Shown here: one piece after another, positions 27,616 through 36,357 of the stretch
Layout: each line of letters starts with the position of its first letter
How positions within the stretch are numbered: position 1 is the first letter of the stretch
Source of the DNA: Triplophysa rosa
Lineage: Eukaryota; Chordata; Actinopteri; Cypriniformes; Nemacheilidae
DNA length: 64,000 bases
Direction of reading: 5' to 3'
Assembly: GCF_024868665.1 (NCBI RefSeq)
Contig: NC_079906.1
Coordinates: 16,363,481 to 16,427,480, forward strand
Notes under the pieces: model-generated
The model's database searches: none
Told to the model about the DNA's origin: nothing
The model's input: the letters and a program-made list of their open reading frames with translations, nothing else
Program-made: the position numbers and the translations under genes

Positions 27616-28765
27616 TGCGTGCGTGTGTGTGAGAGAGGGTCATTGTGTACTCTTAGTGTGGGAATTCAGTGTTGTAGTAGTGTAAAAAAGTAGTGTTAGG
27701 AATGCTTTAATGTTTTTGCTGTGTTTAGGTAAACTGTTTAGCTATAATGTGATTAAATGCATATTAGAAAAGTGAACTTAAAAATATAAATTATATTACA
27801 TTAAATTACATATATTACATTACATTACATCTTATAATTATTTGTTATAATAATACAATCTTCTGAAAACTGTTTTCTTACTTCCTGTTTGCAAATGTCT
27901 ATCACAAACTTATTTTTCATCTCTCCTGCCTGAATTTAACCCTTCTTTGGTTTGTGTTTTTTTTTTCACCATTATAATACATCTTATAACACTTTTTTCA
28001 GTTTTTAGTACTTTTTTCAAAATCAAATAGCCTTTTTTGATAAATGTGATTTAGCAGAGGTAAATGACAATTAATCACATCTGCTATCTGTGTTTGTTGT
28101 AGTTGGTATTGAACATGTGTTTATACATAAATTTAGATGGTTGTTTTGTTTAAAAAAAAAAAATTATGCTGCAAGACCACTAGACCTGCAAACATTGGCT
28201 ATGTAACAAAAATATGAACATCATGCAAGGATGAATAAAAATAAAAAATCAGCTTAATTGTTTCACGCGAAATATTGTTTAAGAAGCAATTAATACAGCA
28301 TCTATAAACAATGACACCGAAAATATGGTGGAAGTATAGTTACGTAAAAAAAACGTACAAAACATTTGATGGCTTGCAGTTTGACTGCACCAGATGATTT
28401 TTTGCAATTCATCAAGACACATTTGTTTTGTTTTCTCACAATCTACACAATATGGTTTGAGTTTTAAAGTCTTTTTCTCTCTTTCTCCTAGTGTGGAGTT
28501 CATGTCTAACTTTGATCCCAGGGATCTACGTGCTTTCTCCGTTGAGCCATTGCTTTTGTACCCGACGCACTATACAGGCCAGCCGGGTTACTTCAGCGAC
28601 ACCGAGACCTCCACTATTTGGGATAATGACACAGTCAACACAGACTGGGACAGGCGGTATGTCCAAAAAACCTCCCAGCAGGGACGAATAGATCCTGTCG
28701 CCCAGAACAGTGTAACCGGGGACATACCACCACCTGCATCCCGAGCCTCTCGAGATGAGCTCTGA
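12823..28765 (+). CDS. colgalt2: Procollagen galactosyltransferase 2 (GLT25 family)
   Basis: The enzyme transfers galactose from UDP-galactose to hydroxylysine of collagen in the ER lumen. Coding exons: 12823-13052, 21992-22102, 22589-22706, 23376-23510, 23904-24108, 24747-24866, 25043-25116, 25257-25363, 25449-25581, 26700-26827, 26904-27110, 28492-28765; together 613 codons plus stop (human about 626). Residues 1-22 are a signal peptide ([16 protein letters not shown]). The N-terminal glycosyltransferase domain includes FVDSDN (about 154-159). The second GT25 domain starts near 332 ([16 protein letters not shown]) and carries [11 protein letters not shown] (about 421-431) and, near the end, STIWDND. 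The C-terminus SRDEL is an ER-retention signal. Metal/nucleotide-binding D-x-D type motifs are present, so it looks active. ATGs at 12823 and 12835 are both possible starts; the first is chosen. The adjacent rgl1 gene favours COLGALT2 over COLGALT1. Confidence 0.93.
14445..14500. repeat. Fragment of an ancient fish interspersed repeat
   Basis: The words 'ggcagatgcttttatccaaa' and the following 'atgcatttaagctgt' resemble the widespread fish repeat tail that reads gacgcttttatccaaagcga in its common form. Only a fragment is present. Confidence 0.45.
16594..17846 (-). mobile_element. Tc1-like transposon, internally deleted
   Basis: A 1253-bp element begins with cagtggcaagaaaaagcatg and ends with the inverted copy ctttttcttgccactg. 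TA dinucleotides at 16592-16593 and 17847-17848 are the expected target duplication. Similarity between the two ends continues inward for about 200 bases, so the inverted repeats are long. The transposase is encoded on the minus strand in two disconnected pieces (described separately). It sits in intron 1 of colgalt2 and is inserted in AT-rich sequence. Confidence 0.9.
16742..17471 (-). pseudogene. Tc1-family transposase, two broken pieces
   Basis: The N-terminal piece (17471-17109) starts [20 protein letters not shown] and has the paired-type helix-turn-helix DNA-binding domain, with [15 protein letters not shown] as the linker typical of Tc1. It reads YRTILQDN and then leaves the frame. The C-terminal piece (17137-16742, other frame) resumes at [13 protein letters not shown] and continues [15 protein letters not shown] to a stop. 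These hold the second Asp and the final Glu of the catalytic triad. The segment with the first catalytic Asp, and roughly a hundred residues around it, is missing, so the protein cannot be active. Intact relatives have about 340 residues. Confidence 0.88.
26261..26668. mobile_element. Short inverted-repeat element, family 1, TTAA-flanked
   Basis: This 408-bp element begins agggatacttcacccaaaaa and ends with the inverted copy tttttgggtgaagtatccct. TTAA flanks it at 26257-26260 and 26669-26672. The interior also folds on itself (ctgatgaacacagaaag versus ctttctctgtgttcatcag). It has no transposase. It is the best preserved copy of the family in this window and ends only 31 bases before colgalt2 exon 10. 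Confidence 0.85.
27569..27631. repeat. GT/GC microsatellite
   Basis: About 28 bases of (GT)n are followed by (GCGT)n. It lies in the last colgalt2 intron (27111-28491), which otherwise shows no gene. Confidence 0.95.
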
Positions 28766-29890
28766 GGAAACAGAACACACACTCTCAAACAACATCACTG
28801 ACGGACTCACAGACCGGTTACTCCTCAATCTCCAGCAGTCCCAGCCTCTTTGGTGAAACATCAGCCAATAGCATGACAGCTGGCTGGGATGCTTGAACAC
28901 CATTGGCTGACTGGCTGGTTGAGTTTGGACAGTCTGTGCACGGAGGGCCACAAAAACACACAAGCTCCTTTATTATTCCACTTTATTTATTTCATCATAC
29001 CTTCCAAAAACATTTAGGGGCCGAACTGTCCCTGGTGGATATTTAAAAAGTCTTGAAAGATGACACAACAAGGCTTTCCATGAGGACAACACAGCCTCCC
29101 TCACTCGGACAGTGACACACACAGACATATGGGAGTTAGATTTGGGTTTGGCAGTGCAAGAACAAGGCTTGTGCAGAAGAATCTTTATTTACAATACTTT
29201 TTAAACAAAATATAGAACAAACCGATATGATTTGTGGGTAGAATGATGAATTCAAAGACCGAAAGTCTTTCAACATTTCCAAGCCAAGAATGCCATGAGG
29301 ATGACAAAACATCAAACCATTGTTCTGTCAAACAAGTTAGAGAAGATATAAATCATCAAGAGCTAAAGAAGTAGCCTTTATATTTTTACAGTTGACGTTT
29401 TGTTTTTAGGAATCCCAAATTAGAAGCATTGGAGGGAATTAGTCACTTTTGTGGGGCAACATCAATTCATTATAATTTAAAGTAATCTCTTGACATGTTA
29501 AAATCTATTTGTTTCATCTGGACTTTTATGTAGGCTACTGTAGCAAATTTATATCTTTGTTTTTGTTTTACAATCATCTAGAAATCGGGTTTATAATATG
29601 TTGCACAACACATGTCTATGTCTAACATCACATTGTCTTCCTGCAGAGACCTCAATAATCATTTCCAGAATTTTCCAGGAGACTGACGTAGTTTGAACAA
29701 GTGTTTAACTTCTACTGTGCTATGTCATCATTTGAAACGGGATGCAATCACTCTCATTTCTTTAACTCGGCAGGCTGGCTCCTGTTTTCTAACTGTAGAT
29801 TGCATTGCCTTGTTTGAGTACTGGGGATGTCATGGTGCTGGTGGTGGGCTGATTCAATAAAACTGGACAATCAGTTAAACACGACTCTGG
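28766..29890 (+). other. colgalt2: colgalt2 3' UTR
   Basis: Non-coding sequence follows the stop at 28763-28765. The most convincing polyadenylation signal is AATAAA at 29856-29861, giving a 3' UTR of about 1.1 kb. A later AATAAA near 30247 is an alternative. Confidence 0.55.
29856..29861 (+). promoter_or_regulatory. Candidate colgalt2 polyadenylation signal
   Basis: A canonical AATAAA in gattcaataaaactgg lies about 1090 bases after the colgalt2 stop. No transcript end is visible from sequence, so its use is an inference. Confidence 0.5.
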
Positions 29891-31222
29891 ACGTAAGCTG
29901 GGCAGGGTTGTTCAATGCCAGTATAGGCCAACCAACAACTGGATACTCATCCTACTGATTTCACATTTTCTGGCTTTCAGTCATCTGTGCTGATCCCTCA
30001 CTCTTCCAATGCAGACACTTCCAAAGCAGAAAGAATGCATGTGCACACTGGATTATGAATATTAAAAACATTCATTGTTACAGAATATGCTGCCAATATT
30101 ACAATATGTTGATGGCCAGAGAGTAAATATGAAATGTTTATGCAAAGCAACTTAACCAAGATGCTTAAACATGAAATATACAATATTGTGGGGTATTCTC
30201 CATAAGAGAAAGATGTTTTAATAAGCATTTTTTTCAAAGTGTTTTAATAAACAACTAAAAATAAGGTTTTAAGAGGATGTGACAGAATGTATCATTAGCT
30301 TATTATAAAAAAACCTAACGCCAACCCAGTGGAAAGTCCTCATGATAAAACTGTGATATGGCCTTATAAAAGAGGCATTTCGCTGGTAGTGCTAGGTTAT
30401 AGTATATCTTTTAAAAACAGTCACGAGTTAGTGCACACATATGCATACATAATATGTCTTTGTGTTAAAAATATAAAAACATTTACGTTTCACATACTGG
30501 CCGGGGTTGTTTGATTAGAAAATCAGTTTCGGCGCAGTTATCTTTGGAATGACCGCCATCTGCTGGAATATAGCTATAATGCAGAGGGGAACATGGAGAC
30601 TCGTCACACCTCTGGGTTCTATCTGACCTCACTTCTTCCTGAAAGCAGAATACCTCACCTTAAGGTCATCAGCTGATACAGCATGTCAAATATTGCATAT
30701 ATAATATTAATAGGCTATCATTAGTTTTTTATAAGGAACACTACAGATAATGGGTTGTAGGCCTATTTCAAAAACAGGATGCCATTGTTCATACATCATT
30801 GACTATTGTCTAGTTTATTAGCAACAAAGCATTAACAAAATGCAAATACAAAGGTAAAAATATAATGATTTCACTTTCCTTTTACTTGATTTTTTAACAG
30901 AACAGTCTAAAACCAGTTAACAAGCAAAATAGTTTGATAAATACAGTTAATAGGTCTATAGCCTTTGAGGATGTTGCAAACAAGGAAAAAGATACAGTAT
31001 GCCTGTATCATATCTTAAAGAAAATACAGTTTTAAATGTTTTCCTAAATACTAGAACATAATAATTGTATTTCCCATCACCACGTGCCAATCACTGTACA
31101 AATGATTATAAAGAAATCATAATTCCTATAATCTTGTGATTGTAAAATAAGGTTGGTTTGGCAAAAGTCCCCATTAATCAAATATAGAAAGAAATTCTTG
31201 GGAAGAGATGATATGCTAACAT
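29891..31222. other. Intergenic sequence
   Basis: AT-rich sequence with no supported gene. It contains one strong CTCF-type site at 30553-30566, listed separately. Confidence 0.6.
30553..30566 (-). promoter_or_regulatory. Candidate CTCF binding site
   Basis: On the minus strand this reads ccagcagatggcgg and fits the core consensus CCASYAGRKGGCRS at every position. It lies between colgalt2 and the perforin-2 remnant, a plausible domain boundary. A 14-base motif match does not prove binding. Confidence 0.45.
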
Positions 31223-32745
31223 TTATGCCAATAGAGCTTGAGTGGGGTCTTCACTCACACCTCTCTCAATATGATCCTCACAATTGATTTCTCCATACCC
31301 CCTATCTGCTCTAAAACCAGAAACCCTCCTTCTCCCTTTCATGAAAAATACGGCTCCTGCCACCAAAACAGCAACCAAAGTCATTACGCCACAGGCTACA
31401 CATGCCTTCCCACCTCCAGACATCTGTTTAGAAGACCCCTCATACCAACTGACTATTTTATTAACTTCATCAAGCTTTACCAGTTGCCATGTCTTACTTT
31501 CTCCAAGTCTTACCCAGGCCTTACTACATTCTGTCATTACATCTACAGTGTTTGTCGCGAGCATGCTGACTGATGGTGGTCTTGTAAATGGAGATAGGTG
31601 GACAGGCTTTAACTCTTCACCAGTGAACACAGCCGACTGGACACAGTACAATACCTGACAACCATCAGGAATGGCACCAAGATGTTGACTGAACTTAGGT
31701 GGACAGCGGTATTGGCCCAATGCTAGAGGGTTGCCAGAGCGGCAGCTAAAGAAACCGCCAAAAGGTACAGAATATTGTGTTCCTTGCTCATATAGTCATT
31801 GCTCAGACAGAACATCATGCCATTAGGCAAAAATCTCTTGGCAAAGAAATTTGGAGGGCAGCTTTGAGATTTGGTCAATGGGTTCTGTAAAGAAGGTCCA
31901 AATAAACCTCCAAATAGATATCCGGAGTATGCAGGGGCTCTCTGATTTGTAGAACACCAGTAGGTGTCAATTTTTGCCTGACGGGCATGGTAGGTTTTTT
32001 TACATATGGTATCACAAGAGCTAAATAGAAACAAAATCGTACTACAATCTTCATAGCACTGTTGTAGTGTAACCATGTTCTACTGTCTCAGAGTGTAGTA
32101 GAGAGGCAGTGGTTGGCTGCATGAATACCGGTTGCTGGATTTTTTTGTGCTAGCTCATCACAGATGACATTTCAATCTAGAGTCAATGAAGTGCACATTT
32201 GGTAAATGCCCCCAAAGCTCAGATTGGTTACTGGACCTTCACGTGATGCATCCTCCACATTGGCCTGAAAGTTGAAATTTGGGGAGTTTATATCTACACA
32301 TCCTGGAATGACATTTATATTGTATCTCTCTCTGCAGCCTGCTGAACTGATAAAGCTAGTTACTGTAACGTACTGTTGGTGTAGGCAGTTCAGGTAAAGC
32401 TGATGGGTTAAGGAAATAGTGCAGTGGACTTACTTGAACTTGTGATGTTACTGAATTTTCTTTCACTTGATGTGTTTTCATACGCTGATTTTCTTCTGAG
32501 AATTGTCCATTGAGCACAGGAAGAAAGGAAACATCATCATTGATGGAGCTTGAGGTGGAGCTTTTCTGTTTCAGCCACGACATGATGATCTCAGAGTGAG
32601 TTTCTACTCCGCTTGTTTTCTGTGGAATGACAAAGACTTCATCTGGAATGAGATAAACCCCATCTTCTGTAGTCTGGCACTGAGAATAGCTCAGGTTCAT
32701 CACTTGTCCCATGATGTTACGCAGGTTATCCCAGCCTCCACCTAG
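31223..32745 (-). pseudogene. Decayed mpeg1 (perforin-2) copy
   Basis: Read on minus, three blocks match macrophage-expressed gene 1, the membrane-bound pore-forming immune protein of phagocytes. From about 32738 a block with [25 protein letters not shown] and the [12 protein letters not shown] segment matches the N-terminus. It then jumps directly to [17 protein letters not shown] (about 32400), so most of the pore-forming MACPF core, roughly 200 residues, is missing. Next come segments in other frames: [14 protein letters not shown] (about 32270), SCSQPLPLYYT (about 32130), the Cys-rich LQQCYEDCSTI through FGGLFGPS (32076-31800), and finally CPPKFSQHLGAIPDGC with a membrane segment and cytoplasmic tail (31720-31223). 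There are at least three frame changes and several in-frame stops. The signal-peptide region is not recognisable. Being nearly intronless by nature, the family gives no clue whether this is a tandem duplicate or a retrocopy. Confidence 0.85.
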
Positions 32746-33256
32746 ATCAATGCATAAAATGTCTCCATATTCACCACAGGTGTGTGGAAATAAACTGTTG
32801 GCATATCTTGTCTTTGTCAAGTACTGTAGGTCGAGTTTGTTTTCTTAAGAGCACACATGTGGTGTTTAATGGCCTTAAAAACAAACATGTCTTGATCATT
32901 GTGTGGTGGTATTGAACATGAGAAATGAAGCACAGTATCTGTTTATTTGTTCTCTTCATAAATGAGTAACTGCACAGCCTATATGCTCTTACCATACATT
33001 AATAATTAACAATAAACATGACAAATAACGGTATTGAATGTATAATCATTTTTAAAATATAAAATATTGTATAATAAAAATGGATAGTGATTGATTATGA
33101 AGGAACTTCATGTCCATCAAACAGTGGCAAAGAATCCAAAATGTTTAGGAAAACTAGTTTATGCAGTATATTTAGCTATGTTATTGACCAATGTAAGCAC
33201 CAAATTTTATCAATTGTAATAAACGATTGAGCTTTCCAGATAAAAAAAAGTGAAGG

Positions 33257-34203
33257 CTATATGAACGGTATCTGACGGCTGAGAATATTACTGTCAGATA
33301 CTGTTCCCCCTGTGGTACATTAGATAGAAAGTTCATACTTGTCTCACAATAACACTGCAGACTTTTAAAACCACAACAAGTACAGTTTCAGCTTCAAATC
33401 ACAAAATTTTCCACCAAAGCAGGAGAACGTATCCTGACATCCAAGAAGGTTGCTGTCAGATAATGTTTCCATGAATTGAATGAGGAAAAAAGGAAGCTTG
33501 GCCTCAATCCAACAACCTGCAGTCTTCAAGACCCAATGCACTAACCACTAGACCACTGGGCCTTTGATTTGAAGCCTTATTGAAAGGGAACGGTATCTGG
33601 TGGCTCAGAGTGTTACTGTCAGATACCGTTCCCCCTGTGTTTCATTAGAAGTTCATAGTTGTCTCACATTAGTACTGCAGACTTTTAAAACCACAACAAG
33701 TAGGTTCTAAGAGTTTCAGCTTCAAATCACTAAATTTTCCTTAAAAGCAGAAGAATGTATCCTTACAACTAAGAATGTTGCTGTCAGATAAGGTTCGCCT
33801 GTATTGAATGAGGAAAAAATGAAGCTTGGCCACAATCCAACAGCCTGCATTGTTCAAACCCAATGCACTAACCACTGGACTACTAGGGCTTTGGTTTGAG
33901 GGCAGATTGACAGTGGAGCCTTTGAAGGCTATGTTCTCCTGGTTATACAAGGGGGTATATTACTGTCAGATACCGTTCCCCCTGTGTTCCATTAGATAGA
34001 AAGTTCATACTTGTCCCACAATAACACTGCAGACTTTAAACACCACAACAAGTAGACACCACAACAAGTGAGACTGTCTTCAAGCACAATGCACTAACCG
34101 CTGGACCACTGGTCCATTTTTCAGGGGTGAGATTAAAAGTGGAGCCTTTGAAGGCTATATTGTCCTAGCAGGGGGAACGGTATCTGACGGCTGAGAAAGT
34201 CGG
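33257..34203. repeat. Tandem array, ~330-bp units with hairpins
   Basis: Three successive units (about 33267-33594, 33595-33960, 33961-34203) share the same order of blocks: a hairpin segment, ttcatacttgtctcacaata, actgcagacttttaaaacca, caacaagta, gtttcagcttcaaatcac, ttgctgtcagata, gaatgaggaaaaa, gaagcttggcc, and caatgcactaaccact. The third unit lacks its middle. Between units lie the arms gggaacggtatctgac and gtcagataccgttccccctg, which are inverted complements, at about 33257-33308 and 33588-33640, with single arms near 33965 and 34167. On the minus strand the end of each unit (tggtctagtggttagtgca) matches a tRNA A box, suggesting a tRNA-derived component. Confidence 0.8.
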
Positions 34204-36198
34204 TATGAGATACATTCCAAAAAATGATTTCTTATTTAGTATTTTTGTGTTGTGTATATTTCTGTACAATCTTAAATCAAGATAAATTTATCTGACAAGG
34301 AAAGTTACATATTTTATTAAATCTTGTTTTCTAAAAGAAAAAATATAAAAATCCATGCTTAAAACAAGCAAAATATCTGCCAGTGAGATAAGGAAAATAC
34401 ATTCGAATAAAGTACTTAATTCAAATGTCTATTTCTTACCCTATTGACTGAGTTTATATTGTGTGTGTTATTCCGCCATTGTCCCCTAGGGGGTACTAAA
34501 GGACAGCAGAGTTTCTAAACTCACTATTTCTGGTGAACTTTATCCTTTGACAGTTCAATCCTGTCGTTTACGAGAGTGTTGCACGTCCATTGTGTTCTGC
34601 CTAATGCCTTCTTCAGCACTTTGTGCTGAGAAATGGAGCCATGTCAAACAGCATTAGTCCAGATGTGTTCATAGATGCAGAAACAGAAAGCAGTTTCTTA
34701 AGAAAAGTGTTCCCATACAGTAGCTCATTTGTTGTGCACACAACCCTAAATCATGAGTTTGAGTCACTGAGAAAATTTATATTTGGGATGCACAGTATTT
34801 TGCTTTAAAGAAAGATCTGCCAAATGCTGCCAAAATCTTCATTTGTTAAGATTGTATTAAATATGAGGACGTGTAACTTGCACATCTGTGCAAACATGTA
34901 AAGACATATTGAATAAAAATGTGTGCCTGTAGTTCATACTTTCCAGACCTTACTGAAGCTGTCAGCTAAATGTACTGTATATAAAAATGTACCAACGAAG
35001 AGACTGAAAGGAGAAATTTGGACATTTTAGATGGGTCTTTTGCACACATGCAGCTGAGGTTTAATTAACCTTCAATATTGCTTTTTATTGGATATCTCTT
35101 TATGTGTTCTGTTTAAGGCTTCTAAACGTGTTCTCCGGATGTTGCTGTTGTGGTGTTTAATGTTACTGATTCACATATCTGCCGGAGGCATTTTTGCAAC
35201 AATCGGAAATTCTAAACTCTGTATTTTATTAACTGTCCCAGGTTCGCCTCAGCACACTTAAGTGTCAATACAGTTTGTGTCTGTATCAGTATGTCTGTTT
35301 TTTACATTTACTGACAACAACGCAAAGTTCACAGGTGGCTGATCAGGTGGTCTGTTGCAGTGGTCAATGCTCGTGGTTCTCCTCGATCTTAAATCTAAGG
35401 TTACGTTCATGTTCAAACTGTGAGCACTTGTATTTGGTCTTTGTATCAAAAGCAACATTGCTGAATTATTGGTTAACGGGAAAGTTCCATTACCAACAGC
35501 TACTGCATAACTAAGATAACTGTACATGACTCATGTCTCAGTCAGGTCCTCCTCCAACTCTCTCTCAACTGCTGTTCTGGCTTTTGAATCAAAAACATGT
35601 TTTCTAATACATTTTCTGCCAATGGCTCAAAAGCCTAAATCCTAAATGTTGAATTTTGTGATTAAACCGGCATTTGGGTTTGGGTTTGGAACTATTCCTT
35701 TAGAATGTTCTTTCTTTTCCGGTCTTTCTCTTCTCTCTTTGGGCATTAGTGCAGGGGGAGGGCTTATCGCTTACCTCTCCTCCTACTTTCAGAAAGACCA
35801 GAGAGAGAGAGAGAGAGAGAGAAAGAAAGAGAGAATTACAATAGACTTTAATCAGCAATGTGGCCAGAGCAGAGAGGCTGCCAACCTCCACTCGGCTTTG
35901 ACTAAAGAAAAATACATTGTTTATATGTGTTGGGAAGCCATAATTGTGGAAGTCTAAACAGATCTGTCGGACTGTTTCACCTCAACAAGGGCAAGAACGA
36001 GCTTGCAGGAAAATACTATAAAACTTGGACTGCAAGTGCCTTCCTGAGATACGGACATTTAAATAACACAGGATCAGCGTTTTTGTCTCATAGATTTGTG
36101 ACTGGACACAGAAGTGGAAGAAGACGCTCAATACGGACATCATACTTTAAATCACAGGCGCACCGGGTCTTTTCAGCCCTGCCGTCCCGCTTGAGAAT
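34204..36198. other. Intergenic / upstream of distal rgl1 exon
   Basis: No gene is supported. A GA microsatellite lies at 35800-35835. The last few hundred bases probably hold the 5' UTR and promoter of the exon at 36199, but no TATA box or clear initiator stands out. Confidence 0.5.
35800..35835. repeat. GA microsatellite
   Basis: A (GA)n run with GAAA interruptions lies about 370 bases upstream of the probable distal first exon of rgl1. Confidence 0.9.
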
Positions 36199-36357
36199 GT
36201 GTGGGCAACCTGCACGGGCATCATGATTTCTCACTACCCGCTGGCATCGCTGCTTCCCTGGCCGCCCATCCCGCAGTACCTAGATCTGGATGAGGATGGA
36301 GGAGTGGCCCTGCAGAGGTATCAGCCACGGTCACCTGAGAGCAGCCCTCGACACTGG
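36199..36357 (+). CDS. rgl1: Probable alternative first coding exon of rgl1
   Basis: An open frame from ATG 36199 (or the internal ATG 36223) encodes MISHYPLASLLPWPPIPQYL, an acidic DLDEDGG stretch and a QRYQPRSPESSPRHW end. A GTCAGT donor follows directly after the TGG codon at 36355-36357. The exon ends in phase 0, which matches the phase-0 start of rgl1 exon 2 at 50684. Codon use and composition look coding, unlike the surrounding AT-rich DNA. RGL and RalGDS genes commonly have variable first exons, so this is most likely the start of a second isoform from a promoter about 12 kb upstream. It could instead belong to an unrelated short transcript. The assignment is inferred from phase and position. 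Confidence 0.5.

Noticed and set aside
32771..32995. N-terminal exon of the mpeg1 relic
   Set aside because: The 74-codon minus frame has no signal-peptide pattern of the family and no splice sites; the family homology begins only at about 32740.
33490..33570. Functional tRNA gene on the minus strand
   Set aside because: The A box fits but the B box is degenerate, no acceptor stem can be paired, and the same segment recurs in each array unit.
33257..34203. CRISPR-like repeat array
   Set aside because: The units are about 330 bases, imperfect and in a vertebrate genome; there are no short repeats with unique spacers.
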